Shown here in pieces: positions 1 through 9,090 of a stretch of DNA of 64,000 bases; position 1 is the stretch's first letter; every line of letters starts with the position of its first letter. Origin of the DNA: Vibrio rhodolitus (GTDB taxonomy: Bacteria > Pseudomonadota > Gammaproteobacteria > Enterobacterales > Vibrionaceae); NCBI RefSeq assembly GCF_003350325.1, contig NZ_QLYZ01000010.1, positions 62,001 to 126,000 of the forward strand. The letters run 5' to 3'. A program made the position numbers and the translations under genes. The notes under the pieces were generated by a model that ran no database searches, was not told the origin of the DNA, and was given only the letters and a program-made list of their open reading frames with translations.

Positions 1-720
1 CAAACTTACACATCAACTGCTGTAGACACGAATAAAGACGTGATTATCGAAGCAAGTGTTGAGCCTGCAACAGAGCAAGAAATCAAAGACACAGTAACCG
101 TAATGGGCGGTGAAGACTGGGAACTTTGGATTAACGCACTGGCAGATGCGGGTGTACTTGCAGACGGTTGTAAGACAGTGGCATACAGCTACATTGGTAC
201 TGAGCTAACTTGGCCAATCTACTGGGATGGTGCACTAGGTAAAGCGAAGATGGACCTAGATCGCGCAGCATCTGAGTTAAATGCTAAGCTTGCTGAAAAA
301 GGCGGCAGTGCAAACGTTGCGGTACTTAAATCTGTGGTCACGCAAGCAAGTTCAGCGATTCCAGTGATGCCACTGTACATTGCAATGGTATTTAAGAAGA
401 TGCGTGAAGAAGGCGTGCATGAAGGCTGTATGGAACAAATTTTCCGTATGTTTAGCCAACGTCTTTACAAAGAAGACGGAAGTGCAGCAGAAGTGGATGA
501 GCAAAATCGTCTGCGCCTAGATGATTGGGAACTGCGTGAAGACATTCAACAGCATTGTCGTGAACTGTGGCCACAAATTACGTCTGAAAACCTAAAAGAG
601 CTAACTGACTACGTTGAGTACAAAGAAGAGTTCTTGAAGCTGTTTGGTTTCGGTGTTGAAGGCGTCGACTATGAAGCAGAAGTAAACCCAGCGGTTGACG
701 CTGGCTTTATCAATATCTAA
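1..720 (+). CDS. fabV: Enoyl-ACP reductase FabV, C-terminal part (5' end outside window)
   Basis: The frame is open from base 1 and ends in TAA at 718-720, giving about 239 C-terminal residues of a protein of roughly 400. FabV is the NADH-dependent enoyl-ACP (trans-2-enoyl-CoA) reductase that finishes each elongation cycle of type II fatty acid synthesis and is common in Vibrio in place of, or beside, FabI. The visible segment matches the FabV C-terminal half, including the [11 protein letters not shown] stretch, the AIPVMPLYI segment and the terminal [12 protein letters not shown] motif. The N-terminal NADH-binding region and the catalytic Tyr are outside the window. A bidirectional terminator follows. 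Identification is confident; completeness cannot be judged. Confidence 0.93.
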   Translation, partial: QTYTSTAVDTNKDVIIEASVEPATEQEIKDTVTVMGGEDWELWINALADAGVLADGCKTVAYSYIGTELTWPIYWDGALGKAKMDLDRAASELNAKLAEKGGSANVAVLKSVVTQASSAIPVMPLYIAMVFKKMREEGVHEGCMEQIFRMFSQRLYKEDGSAAEVDEQNRLRLDDWELREDIQQHCRELWPQITSENLKELTDYVEYKEEFLKLFGFGVEGVDYEAEVNPAVDAGFINI

Positions 721-741
721 GTCTAACATTTCAATAGCATT

Positions 742-775
742 AAAAAACGGAGCTGATAATCGCTCCGTTTTTTTA
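742..775. terminator. Bidirectional Rho-independent terminator between fabV and xthA
   Basis: Stem AAAAAACGGAGC / GCTCCGTTTTTT around an eight-base loop, with A and T runs on the two sides. It sits between two convergent genes, so it can serve both. Confidence 0.85.
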
Positions 776-781
776 TTTGTA

Positions 782-1591
782 TCAGATATTGAATACCGAC
801 CAAATTGGCGCATGATCAGACGGTTTCTCAATGCCTCTGAGCTCGTAGTCAATGTCTGACTCAACACACTTCTCAGCTAACGCTGCCGTCGCCAAAATTA
901 CATCGATACGCAGTCCACGGTTGTCGTCAAAGCCGCGTGAACGGTAGTCAAACCAAGAGAATCGGTCATTAACTTCTGGGTGAATCGAACGGAAGGTATC
1001 GACAAAGCCCCAATCAAGTAAAGTTTTTAGCCACTCTCGCTCTTCTGGCTGGAACGAACATTTACCCGTTTTTAGCCAGCGTTTGCGGTTGGCTTCACCA
1101 ATGCCGATATCGAGATCAATCGGGCTGATATTAATATCACCCATTACGATGACGTTTTCACCGTTTTCGTGATGCTCATTGAGGTAAGTCATTAGATCTT
1201 GATAGAAAGCACGTTTGTATGGGAACTTAGTCTCGTGAGCAATATTATCGCCTTGTGGGAAGTAACCATTTAAAACGGTAACTTTTTCTCCATTGCCTGC
1301 ATCAAAGGTTGCCATGATCATGCGTTTTTGATGATCGTCATTGTCGGTTGGAAAGCCTTTTTGTACTGAAATAGGCTCTTGCTTGCATAGCATTGCCACA
1401 CCATAGTGGGCTTTTTGTCCGTGGAAGTAGACTTTGTAGCCCATTGCTTCAACATCAGCTAGCGGGAAGGCTTCATCGTGAACTTTGATTTCTTGCAGTC
1501 CAATCACATCTGGTTGATGTTTATCAATAAGAGCTTGTAATTGATGTAATCGAGCTCGAAGACCATTGATATTAAATGAGACAACTTTCAT
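782..1591 (-). CDS. xthA: Exodeoxyribonuclease III
   Basis: A 269-residue exonuclease III/AP endonuclease of the endonuclease-exonuclease-phosphatase fold, acting in base-excision repair (AP-site incision, 3'-5' exonuclease, 3' end cleaning). Length equals the E. coli enzyme (268). Visible active-site elements are Asn7 (SFNINGL), Glu34 in LQEIKVHDE, the [10 protein letters not shown] segment carrying the Asp/Asn pair, and the C-terminal SDHAPIW with the Asp259-His260 dyad. It begins with ATG at 1589-1591 and stands alone, convergent with fabV. Confidence 0.96.
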   Translation of the reverse strand: MKVVSFNINGLRARLHQLQALIDKHQPDVIGLQEIKVHDEAFPLADVEAMGYKVYFHGQKAHYGVAMLCKQEPISVQKGFPTDNDDHQKRMIMATFDAGNGEKVTVLNGYFPQGDNIAHETKFPYKRAFYQDLMTYLNEHHENGENVIVMGDINISPIDLDIGIGEANRKRWLKTGKCSFQPEEREWLKTLLDWGFVDTFRSIHPEVNDRFSWFDYRSRGFDDNRGLRIDVILATAALAEKCVESDIDYELRGIEKPSDHAPIWSVFNI

Positions 1592-1671
1592 TATTCTTCC
1601 TTATATGAGGGACTTACAGCGCATCCTAACGTGAATACAACAGAATTTAAACCGTGTACCTTGAAGAGAGG

Positions 1672-1830
1672 TTACGACTGATGCGCAAGTTTGGCTTTAA
1701 GATCTTCTTCGACGATTTTAAGTGCTGCAAGGGCAACCTTAGGGTCGACCTCGTTACTCTCAAGCAGATAAATTAGGTCTACGGCAAGCTTGATTTCATC
1801 AGGCGCGTTTTCGAGGCTTGGGGTTGTCAT
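1672..1830 (-). CDS. YbaM-family (DUF2496) small protein
   Basis: A 52-residue protein starting MTTPSLENAPDEIKLA. It matches E. coli YbaM over the SLENAP-(E/D)-(I/V)KLAVDLI core. Its function is unknown. An upstream in-frame start would add 39 residues lying inside priC and unlike the family, so I place the start at ATG 1828-1830. The priC stop is one base upstream, so the two are likely translationally coupled, as in the E. coli priC-ybaM pair. The C-terminal half is charged and helical. Confidence 0.85.
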   Translation of the reverse strand: MTTPSLENAPDEIKLAVDLIYLLESNEVDPKVALAALKIVEEDLKAKLAHQS

Positions 1831-1831
1831 A

Positions 1832-2380
1832 CTACTGATTTCTCTCTCGATAAGTGATCTGTTTTTCAAGTTTAACTTTCGCGACTCGGCAGCGTTCAAG
1901 CCTTTGCTCGGTTGCCAGTAATGCCTGTTGAGCTTGCTGCTGCGCAAAAGGTGGCGCCATGTTTAGCGCGGCTTGTTTATCAAGTACCATCTCCATCAGG
2001 CGTCTCTCCCAATCTTGATGCTGTGCGAGTTCTTGATAGAGCACATTGATCGGCTTTTGGTAGTGGCTGTGGTGCTTAGGTTCTTTTTTTCGGATAGCTT
2101 GTGTGGCGAGTTCGCGTTGGATCGCACTGACTTGCGAGAACAAGCGTTCAGATAGATACTCAGCACGCAAAGCGGTTAGCTTGCCGTTGTCTTGCTCTCT
2201 GATTAGAGTGTCAAGCGTCGCATTGGCTTCTTTGACGCAAGGCCCCAGTAATCTTGCACCACCGTGAAAGAGGCGCTCATCAAATAGCGCTTGATGGTGT
2301 TCTCCGCGCGCACGGTCAAGCTCAGCCGCTTGAACGGCAAGGTGTTCTATAGTACTGACTAGCTGTTTTAATTGACTCAT
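1832..2380 (-). CDS. priC: Primosomal replication protein N'' (PriC)
   Basis: A 182-residue PriC homologue. PriC promotes PriA-independent replication restart by loading DnaB at stalled forks covered with SSB. It is all-helical and rich in Gln/Leu/Arg; the QKPINVLYQELAQHQDWERRL region is typical of the family. I choose ATG 2378-2380 (MSQLKQL) because it overlaps the upstream transporter stop as ATGA; a start five codons earlier (MVCCS) would lie inside that gene. Order is transporter-priC-ybaM in one operon. The family is poorly conserved, so the call rests on sequence character plus the ybaM neighbour. Confidence 0.85.
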   Translation of the reverse strand: MSQLKQLVSTIEHLAVQAAELDRARGEHHQALFDERLFHGGARLLGPCVKEANATLDTLIREQDNGKLTALRAEYLSERLFSQVSAIQRELATQAIRKKEPKHHSHYQKPINVLYQELAQHQDWERRLMEMVLDKQAALNMAPPFAQQQAQQALLATEQRLERCRVAKVKLEKQITYRERNQ

Positions 2381-3156
2381 ACTGCAACAAACCATGCATC
2401 ATAGGCGAGTTTAACGGCCAGTATACTCACCACTGTGACAAAAATAGGACGTATAAAATTGGCGCCAAAACGGATGGCCGAATGTGCGCCAACAAAAGCG
2501 CCCGCCATCAAGCATAGCCCCATGGTTAAGCCTAGCACCCAGTCAATATGCCCCAAAATGGCAAAGGTTATCAGCGAGGTAAAATTACTGGTAAAGTTCA
2601 TCGCTTTAGCAACGCCAGATGCCATGAGGATATTGAGGCGATAGAGAGCCATGGTACTGACGGTCCAAAATGCGCCCGTTCCAGGGCCGGCAACACCGTC
2701 ATAAAAGCCAAGTATACCGCCTTGGATATACTGTTTTTTGTTAAATACAGGGCAGGCGGGTGGAACTTCATTCGCACTGTTTTTCGGCGTTTTATGCCAT
2801 ACCGAATAGATGGCCGCGGCTAAGATAACCAGAGGTAGTGCTTTTTCCAACCACTCAGTGCTGATCCAGTCGACAAACAATGTACCTAGCGTGGCTCCGA
2901 TCAAGGTGGCAATAAATGAGCGTTTCCAAAACTGAGGGCTGAACAGACGTTTTCTATAGTAAGTGAACGCTGCGGTTGACGAGGCAAAGGTGGCAGCAAG
3001 TTTATTGGTTCCTAAAGCAATATGTGGCGGTAAACCTAATGATAGCAGCGCGGGTACGGTTAGCATGCCGCCGCCTCCAGCAACGGCATCGATAAATCCA
3101 GCGATAAAAGCGACCAGCGCAAGCACCAACAACATCGTTGGCTCAAACATTTCCAT
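2377..3156 (-). CDS. TSUP-family (TauE/SafE) membrane transporter, YfcA type
   Basis: A 259-residue membrane protein of the TSUP family, whose members export or import sulfite, sulfoacetate or other organosulfur anions. Seven or eight hydrophobic segments are visible. The N-terminal half has the hallmark FIAGFIDAVAGGGG...P with LGTNK following, and the second half has a related GFYDGVAGPGTG motif: the duplicated glycine-rich signature of TSUP proteins. Length equals YfcA-type members. The substrate cannot be deduced. It is the first gene of an operon with priC and ybaM, overlapping priC by 4 bp. Confidence 0.85.
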   Translation of the reverse strand: MEMFEPTMLLVLALVAFIAGFIDAVAGGGGMLTVPALLSLGLPPHIALGTNKLAATFASSTAAFTYYRKRLFSPQFWKRSFIATLIGATLGTLFVDWISTEWLEKALPLVILAAAIYSVWHKTPKNSANEVPPACPVFNKKQYIQGGILGFYDGVAGPGTGAFWTVSTMALYRLNILMASGVAKAMNFTSNFTSLITFAILGHIDWVLGLTMGLCLMAGAFVGAHSAIRFGANFIRPIFVTVVSILAVKLAYDAWFVAV

Positions 3157-3199
3157 TGATTGTTCTTCTAGTTATGGCTGTAAACAGCTGAAACGGTAT

Positions 3200-5272
3200 T
3201 TATTCGATAACCCGTTTAAAAGGCGGTAAAGAATCAAGTAGCGCTTTACCATATCTTTTAGTTACTAGGCGTCTATCGAGAATGGTGACTGTACCAGAAT
3301 CCCTCTCTTTACGCAGTAGGCGCCCAACAGATTGAATCAGCTTTTTACTCGCATCAGGAACCGTGATCTGCATAAACGGGTTCCCTCCTTTATGCTCAAT
3401 ATATTCTGCGTGAGCTTGCTCGACAGGAGAGGTCGGCACGCCAAATGGGATTTTAGTGATGATCAAGTTTTCCAATAGCTCACCGGGCAAATCTAGCCCC
3501 TCAGAAAAGCTGCCTGTACCAAAAAGGATGCTTGTTTTACCACATTGCACTAGGGTTTTATGTTTATTTAGAATTTCATTGCGCGATTCTTTACCCTGAA
3601 TCTGTAGTGCCCAACCTTTTTTGATAAATTTCGCCTCTAAAGCATCGGCAACTTGGTTCATCTGCCAGTAGGAAGAGAATAAAACTAAGTTGGCCTGCTT
3701 GTCTTTAATTTGATTAGGCAGAATTTCAATAAGATATTCCGTAAATTCCTTTGCTTGCGGCTCGTACTTCATTTTTGGTACACGCAACTCCGCCTGATTC
3801 TGATAATCAAATGGTGAAGCAAGGGCGAGAAAACGTGTGCCATCCTCGGCTTTTTCACTGATGCCAGCTTGGCGACAGAAAAAACTAAATGAGTTAAGTG
3901 CTCGCATGGTGGCAGAGACTAAGACTGCACCTAAACAGCGGCTCCAAATCTGTTGATCCAGTTGCCAGCCAACCTCAAGTGGTGAAACGTTGACAGTAAA
4001 ATCGCCTTCTCTTTCGCTATTAAGCTCTAGCCAGCGAGCAAGTGGCGCGCCTTTTTCACGTGGCGGTTCGGCCATTAACAGCCATACTTGCGCTAGGTTA
4101 TCCATTCGCTGAATGTAAAAACCTAGTTCCGCTAGTGCAGGCTCGGCTAAACGAGCGGCAATCTCGCCATCTTTTACTCTTTCTGCAATTAAATCGGCGA
4201 TTTTTGCCGTAGCTTGCGCTCCTTTTTGTGAGAGCTGCTTGAGCTCTTTTGACTCACTGGCTAACCATTCAGGGAGGTCACCATGTTCAAAACGGTAGAT
4301 ACCGTCGACAAAGTGGGCAGGATCAAAGCGAGAGGCGAGTTGAGTCAACGAAGGGATCAACTGTTGTACTGAATCTTGTAACTCATTACGAAAACGCGCA
4401 ACCCGCTTTTCATCCGCGAGACCTGCAAATTTAGTTACAGATTGGTTGAGTCTTTCTAGCCAAGTCGCCGCACCTTTTAAACTAGCTGCTGCTGAGGAGT
4501 GATCGCGCGCCACATGCGGCAAATGGTGCGCTTCATCAAACACATAAATGGTGTTTTCAGGTTCTGACAGGATCACGCCGCCACCTAAGTCTGCATCTGC
4601 CATCACTAAACTGTGGTTGGCGATAATAACATCGGCTTTATCGAGTTCACTGCGTGCTTTTTGAAATGGGCATCCCCGGTGTGAAGGCATGCTGTTGTTG
4701 CAGCTGTGTTTGTCACTGACAATCATTTGCCAAATATTGTCGTCAATACTTTTTGGCCAAGAGTCACGGTCGCCATCCCATTTACCTTGAGCAAGAGAAC
4801 GGTGCATGGTTTCGAGTAACTCAATATCTTTTCGCTTCGGCTTAGTTTCAAACAAAGCGACTTGCTGACCTTCTGCACCACAGGCATTGGCGAGCTTTTC
4901 AGCACAGCAATATCTTTGCCTCCCTTTTGCTAGCAGAAACGAAAAATTTAGATCAGTGATGCGGCGGAAAAGGGGTAAATCTTTATTAATCAGCTGTTCT
5001 TGTAACGCCACCGTTGCGGTAGATATAACCACTTTTCGTTGACTCAGAAAAGCCACAGGTATTGTCGCCATTAAATAGGAGAGCGACTTACCGATACCAG
5101 TTCCTGCCTCTGCAACAATAATGCGATTCTTATTGTGATATTCGCCACACAAAGTTTTGGCAATCTCGGCGACCAAATAGTTTTGTGCCCTGCGCGGGAC
5201 AAAATTTTCTAGCTGAGCTTGGAGGTTTTGGTAGCTATTTCGAATGGAATTTTGGATTTTGCTATTGGTCAT
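3200..5272 (-). CDS. dinG: ATP-dependent DNA helicase DinG
   Basis: A 690-residue superfamily 2 (XPD-like) 5'-3' helicase that unwinds R-loops and D-loops and helps forks pass transcription units. Walker A is EAGTGIGKS near residue 55; the DEAH box is VFDEAHHLP near 245. Between them lie Cys residues that would hold the 4Fe-4S cluster (RYCCAEKLANAC and SCNNSMPSHRGC). The C-terminal motif VI region is QSVGRLLRKERD. ATG at 5270-5272. It is divergent from the porin gene. From memory, V. cholerae has the same dinG-ompT-UPF0319 order. Confidence 0.95.
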   Translation of the reverse strand: MTNSKIQNSIRNSYQNLQAQLENFVPRRAQNYLVAEIAKTLCGEYHNKNRIIVAEAGTGIGKSLSYLMATIPVAFLSQRKVVISTATVALQEQLINKDLPLFRRITDLNFSFLLAKGRQRYCCAEKLANACGAEGQQVALFETKPKRKDIELLETMHRSLAQGKWDGDRDSWPKSIDDNIWQMIVSDKHSCNNSMPSHRGCPFQKARSELDKADVIIANHSLVMADADLGGGVILSEPENTIYVFDEAHHLPHVARDHSSAAASLKGAATWLERLNQSVTKFAGLADEKRVARFRNELQDSVQQLIPSLTQLASRFDPAHFVDGIYRFEHGDLPEWLASESKELKQLSQKGAQATAKIADLIAERVKDGEIAARLAEPALAELGFYIQRMDNLAQVWLLMAEPPREKGAPLARWLELNSEREGDFTVNVSPLEVGWQLDQQIWSRCLGAVLVSATMRALNSFSFFCRQAGISEKAEDGTRFLALASPFDYQNQAELRVPKMKYEPQAKEFTEYLIEILPNQIKDKQANLVLFSSYWQMNQVADALEAKFIKKGWALQIQGKESRNEILNKHKTLVQCGKTSILFGTGSFSEGLDLPGELLENLIITKIPFGVPTSPVEQAHAEYIEHKGGNPFMQITVPDASKKLIQSVGRLLRKERDSGTVTILDRRLVTKRYGKALLDSLPPFKRVIE

Positions 5273-5280
5273 ATCGGCGC

Positions 5281-5784
5281 CTTACTAACGGTAGCCGATA
5301 GTAGCACACTTCTCCAAGTGTTATGTAGTTCACGAAACAGAACGCTTTTTAAATAAATCTAGATCTGCTTCACAAAAAAAAACTGAACCTTCATAAGGTT
5401 AGATTTATTTCTAAAGTCAAAAAATATAAAACTGTACTACGTGTGCCTAAATAGAGTTTTATGTTGTTGTGGTTGTGAATTTATCTATTTTGCAGTGTTT
5501 TATATTTCTATTGCGACCAGCTTCAACTATTGATGAAAGTATTAGAGTGATTAGATCTTGGTCGCAAAATTTGGTTTGCCTGTCATAAATTGCTGATTTG
5601 TAATGGTTTTATGTTTTTTTAGCTTTGTTTTTTATAAGATTTGACAGTCAGAACAATCTTCTGCAATCTAGCACCGAAATTTGAAAGCGGCGGTGTCAAG
5701 CCTTTGAGTTTGAATCACCTCCAAAAAAATAAAAGGGAACCGGATAAGGAATTCCCTAATCTAAGAAAAGGCAGTGGATTAACT
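5281..5784. other. 504-bp intergenic region upstream of the porin gene
   Basis: A very AT-rich stretch between divergent dinG and the porin, consistent with a long regulated porin leader. An in-frame ATT/ATG-less extension of the porin frame into 5641-5784 reads as non-protein-like. In V. cholerae ompT is controlled by CRP and ToxR, but I could not find a convincing TGTGA-N6-TCACA site; only an isolated TTGTGA half-site near 5474 is visible. No other gene seen. Confidence 0.5.
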
Positions 5785-6759
5785 ATGAAAAAGACTCTAG
5801 TAGCTCTTTCAGTACTTGCAGCAGCAACTTCTGCGCAAGCTATCGAACTTTACAACCAAGACGGCGTTACTGTTGGTATGCACGGTGACATCGAAGTGGT
5901 TTACATGAACACTTTCACTGAAAGCTCAATGAAGCAAGAAATCCAAGATGCAGATTTTGGCTTTGATGTTCGTTACGCAATCAATGACGAGTTCACTTTC
6001 GGTGCATACTGGGAGTTTGATGGTTCAGAGAGCACTAACTCAGAAGTTACAAAGAATGGCGATACTTACGTAGCGCTATACTCTAAAACTTACGGTTCAA
6101 TCAAGTTCGGTCGTCTATGTACTGCAGTTGATGACCTAGGTATCGGTTCTGATTACCAGTACGGTATCAAAACTTACCTAGACAACAACACTAACGAGTG
6201 TGCTGACGAAGGTGTTCGTTACGACTACGATAACGGTACTTTCTACACAACTGTTGGCTTTATTCAAGACAAAGTTGGTGGTAACCAATTCGTTGATTCT
6301 GACGAAGTTGTATTCAAACAAGATGGCACTGACACTGACTACATGGATGCTCGAGTAGGTTACCGTGTTGCTGACTTCGACCTATCTGCATTCTACTCAA
6401 ACACAGACGTAGAAGCTGCTGACAGCGATCACTCTGGTTACGGTGCAGAAGTGCGTTTCGCTGGTATCGAAAACGTTAACCTAGCTGTTGCATACTACGC
6501 AACTAACTCTGATGTTCAAAACGATGACAACGAAGTTGTAGCTTTCGCTGCTGACTACTACATGAACGCTTGGACATTCTCTGCTGGTTACTCTGTTGGT
6601 GACCACGACGACAAAGCTAAAGAGCAAGACAACTGGTTCCTAAACGCTGGTTACGGCATCGCTCCAAACACTACAGTTTACGCTGAAGTTGGTGGCGAAG
6701 ATAAAGACGGTGTTGACACTGACACTGCTCTAGCAATCGGTGTTAAAGCTGAGTTCTAA
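5785..6759 (+). CDS. ompT: OmpT/OmpU-type outer-membrane porin
   Basis: A 324-residue Gram-negative trimeric porin. The signal peptide is MKKTLVALSVLAAATSAQA with cleavage before IELYNQDG. The mature part is acidic, with alternating beta strands, and ends in Phe (GVKAEF), as expected for BAM-dependent insertion. Codon usage is strongly biased to highly expressed codons. The start is ATG 5785, since earlier in-frame codons lack a signal peptide. Cys112 and Cys139 lie in the constriction-loop half of the barrel, which is unusual for porins and could form a disulfide. I assign OmpT rather than OmpU from position between dinG and a UPF0319 gene, as I recall for V. cholerae; general-porin identity is firm. 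Confidence 0.8.
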   Translation: MKKTLVALSVLAAATSAQAIELYNQDGVTVGMHGDIEVVYMNTFTESSMKQEIQDADFGFDVRYAINDEFTFGAYWEFDGSESTNSEVTKNGDTYVALYSKTYGSIKFGRLCTAVDDLGIGSDYQYGIKTYLDNNTNECADEGVRYDYDNGTFYTTVGFIQDKVGGNQFVDSDEVVFKQDGTDTDYMDARVGYRVADFDLSAFYSNTDVEAADSDHSGYGAEVRFAGIENVNLAVAYYATNSDVQNDDNEVVAFAADYYMNAWTFSAGYSVGDHDDKAKEQDNWFLNAGYGIAPNTTVYAEVGGEDKDGVDTDTALAIGVKAEF

Positions 6760-6779
6760 TTGAACTTCTGCTAGCATAC

Positions 6780-6805
6780 AAAAAGCCACCTTTGGGTGGC
6801 TTTTT
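6780..6805 (+). terminator. Rho-independent terminator after the porin gene
   Basis: Stem AAAAAGCCACC / GGTGGCTTTTT with a short TTTG loop and a T run, 20 bp after the stop codon. Confidence 0.88.
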
Positions 6806-6847
6806 AACTTTTAAACAGACGAAATACAATTTCTCAAGGAGTATCCT

Positions 6848-7522
6848 TTGAATCTAAAAAAAATAACTGCACTTGCAGCTGCAATCATTGCTCTACCTTT
6901 ACATGCTGCTGAGCTAAGTGCTCAAAAAGGTATTTCTATTCTGCTTGTGAATGGACAGGCAGCTGAAGAGAAATTGGGTACAAATCAAGTAAGTGATGGT
7001 GTTATTCAAGCGGTAGTTAAAGTTGACGGTAAGCTCGGTCATGGTGCTAGTGCTGAGATATTTGAATCCAAGCCTTATGTTCTCACGTTTGAAGCGACTG
7101 GTGATGAAGTCAAAATTAAGTTTCCGAGCCTAAATAGCGTAGCAGAGGCAAGAAATGCTTTCGATAAGGCTCAACCTGATTGGCAGGTTTTCGTTGATGG
7201 TAAAGAGATTACTGTTGAACAACAGATGTTAAAAGGCAAGAAAGGCTTTATGCCATACGCAGGTATGGAAAAGCTTGTCGCTGAGCACAACAAACAACGT
7301 GGTATTTACTTTAACAATGGTGAACTAGTAGACGCACCAGTTGCAGCAGAAGTTGCGCCGGTAGCAACATCAGCAGTCGTGACTGCGAATGCAGCGGCGA
7401 AAACCAGTGTTGAAACGCCAAAAGTAGCAGCGAAAAACGTTGAGCAGCTGAAAGCTTGGTACCTAAAAGCAAGCAAAGAAGAGCGCAAAGAATTCCGTCG
7501 TTGGATGATTGACCAAGAGTAA
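6848..7522 (+). CDS. UPF0319 (DUF2057, YccT-like) periplasmic protein
   Basis: A 224-residue secreted protein of unknown function. The start is TTG at 6848-6850, well supported by AAGGAG at 6835-6840; it gives a signal peptide (MNLKKITALAAAIIALPLHA, cleavage before AELS). The DUF2057 body covers about residues 22-150. An Ala/Val-rich linker (about 160-195) leads to a charged end (LKAWYLKASKEERKEFRRWM), a tail I recall from Vibrio members. It lies directly downstream of the porin but after a terminator, so probably has its own promoter. Confidence 0.85.
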   Translation: MNLKKITALAAAIIALPLHAAELSAQKGISILLVNGQAAEEKLGTNQVSDGVIQAVVKVDGKLGHGASAEIFESKPYVLTFEATGDEVKIKFPSLNSVAEARNAFDKAQPDWQVFVDGKEITVEQQMLKGKKGFMPYAGMEKLVAEHNKQRGIYFNNGELVDAPVAAEVAPVATSAVVTANAAAKTSVETPKVAAKNVEQLKAWYLKASKEERKEFRRWMIDQE

Positions 7523-7536
7523 TCATCGAATGATCT

Positions 7537-7565
7537 AAAAAGGGTTGGCATTGCCATCCCTTTTT
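7537..7565. terminator. Bidirectional terminator between UPF0319 gene and bioA
   Basis: AAAAAGGG...TTGGCATTGCCAT...CCCTTTTT forms a near-perfect hairpin flanked by A and T runs between convergent genes. Confidence 0.8.
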
Positions 7566-7597
7566 GCGTTTAGTAGGCTTTTGTTTTTAGGGGGGCT

Positions 7598-8875
7598 CTA
7601 TTGAAAGCACTCAGGTTTATTAAGCGCACTTTCGATGGCGGCGACCAGCTTTTCAATATGCTGAGCCTGGCTGATATAGGGCGGCATTATATAAATAAGT
7701 TTACCAAATGGTCGAATCCATACCCCTTGCTCGACAAAGTGCGCCTGAATTTTTTCCATATTGACCGCTTTGTGCGTCTCGACCACGCCAATGCCGCCTA
7801 ACCAGCGCACATCCGCCACCAATGGATGCTCTTGGATTTGTGGTAGTAAGCTAGCAAATTGTTGCTCGATCATTTGGGTTTGTACTTGCCACTCGTTGCG
7901 CTCTAGCAGTTCCATGCTGGCTGTGGCAACCGCGCAGGCAAGAGGGTTACCCATAAAAGTCGGACCATGCATAAAGCAACCGGCTTCACCACCGCATACG
8001 GTATTGGCGACGTTACTGGTAGCCAAGGTTGCCGATAAGGTCATATAGCCACTGGTGAGCGCCTTACCTACGCAGAGAATATCTGGTTCGATATCGGCAT
8101 GCTCATAGGCAAACATTTTGCCTGTACGCCCAAATCCGGTGGCGATTTCATCTAAGATCAACAGCACCTCAAATTGATCGCAAAGCTCACGTACCCCTTT
8201 CAGAAATTCAGGATGATAAATACGCATCCCACCGGCGCCTTGCACAATCGGTTCTAAGATCACGGCGGCGATCTCTTGGTGATGATCCGTTAACTTCTGT
8301 TTGAAATCATCAAGATCGCTGGAATGCCACGCTTGCCAAAATCCGGTTTTCGGCGAGTTAGCGAAGATATGCTCAGGCAAAAAACCTTTATAAAGCGAGT
8401 GCATCGAATTATCAGGATCTGTGACCGACATGGCAGCGAACGTGTCGCCATGATAACCATCTCGCAGAGTCAGAAATTTAGCCCGCTTTTCTCCTTTCGC
8501 ATGCCAATACTGCAATGCCATTTTCAGGCTCACTTCTACCGCCACAGAACCAGAATCTGCCAAAAATACGTGCTGTAGTGAATCACACGTCATATTAATG
8601 AGCTTTTTACACAAATTGATTGCGGGTGCATGGGTAAGCCCACCAAACATCACATGTGACACCGTATCAATTTGTTGATGGGCGGCTTGGTCTAAGTAGG
8701 GATGGTTATAGCCATGAATTGTCGACCACCAAGATGACATGCCATCTACGAGTTCTTCACCGCTTTCAAGGTAAATATTCACACCGCTTGCTTTGGCTAC
8801 TGGATAACAAGGCAGGGGATTAAGTGTTGAAGTGTAAGGATGCCAAATATGCTGGCGATCAAAATCTAGATCCAT
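7598..8875 (-). CDS. bioA: Adenosylmethionine-8-amino-7-oxononanoate aminotransferase
   Basis: A 425-residue class III PLP aminotransferase that converts KAPA to DAPA with S-adenosylmethionine as amino donor, the third step from pimeloyl-ACP to biotin. The N-terminus (DRQHIWHPYTS) and MSSWWSTIHGYNHP are typical of BioA. The cofactor region includes DEIATGFGRTGKMFAYEHA and the PLP lysine in CVGKALTSGY. Start taken at ATG 8873-8875 (MDLDFDRQHIW); a TTG four codons upstream is possible. It is transcribed divergently from bioBFCD across a shared operator region, as in E. coli. Confidence 0.95.
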   Translation of the reverse strand: MDLDFDRQHIWHPYTSTLNPLPCYPVAKASGVNIYLESGEELVDGMSSWWSTIHGYNHPYLDQAAHQQIDTVSHVMFGGLTHAPAINLCKKLINMTCDSLQHVFLADSGSVAVEVSLKMALQYWHAKGEKRAKFLTLRDGYHGDTFAAMSVTDPDNSMHSLYKGFLPEHIFANSPKTGFWQAWHSSDLDDFKQKLTDHHQEIAAVILEPIVQGAGGMRIYHPEFLKGVRELCDQFEVLLILDEIATGFGRTGKMFAYEHADIEPDILCVGKALTSGYMTLSATLATSNVANTVCGGEAGCFMHGPTFMGNPLACAVATASMELLERNEWQVQTQMIEQQFASLLPQIQEHPLVADVRWLGGIGVVETHKAVNMEKIQAHFVEQGVWIRPFGKLIYIMPPYISQAQHIEKLVAAIESALNKPECFQ

Positions 8876-8905
8876 GATTACTCGCAAAGATTAAAAATTA
8901 ACCAA

Positions 8906-8938
8906 TTGTAAACTTGAGTTTTGTTTTGTTGTTGACAG
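8906..8938. promoter_or_regulatory. Putative BirA operator of the divergent bio promoters
   Basis: TTGTAAACT at 8906-8914 and TGTTGACAG at 8930-8938, separated by 15 bases, resemble the two arms of the BirA operator (TTGTAAACC-N14-16-GGTTTACAA). The left arm matches 8 of 9 positions, the right arm 6 of 9. It lies between bioA and bioB and overlaps the apparent rightward promoter, fitting biotin-dependent repression of both arms. Confidence 0.65.
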
Positions 8939-8959
8939 CTTACTCTGTGGCGATAGACT
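8932..8959 (+). promoter_or_regulatory. Probable bioB promoter
   Basis: TTGACA at 8932-8937, a 16-base spacer, and TAGACT at 8954-8959 as -10. The -35 box lies in the right arm of the BirA-like operator, so repressor binding would block it. Predicted by pattern only. Confidence 0.5.
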
Positions 8960-9090
8960 GTCAACCATAAAACCATCCCGATGATTGATTGGTCGTGGAT
9001 ATAAAATCGATTTGTGAAGGTCTTGCGCTTAATTGACCCACTTGATTTGAGTGCGCACTGTTTTAGCAAAGAACATAATAAGGAAGAGAT

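Noticed and set aside
5460-5500. CRP site upstream of the porin
   Set aside because: Only one TGTGA half-site is present; no matching TCACA at the proper distance.
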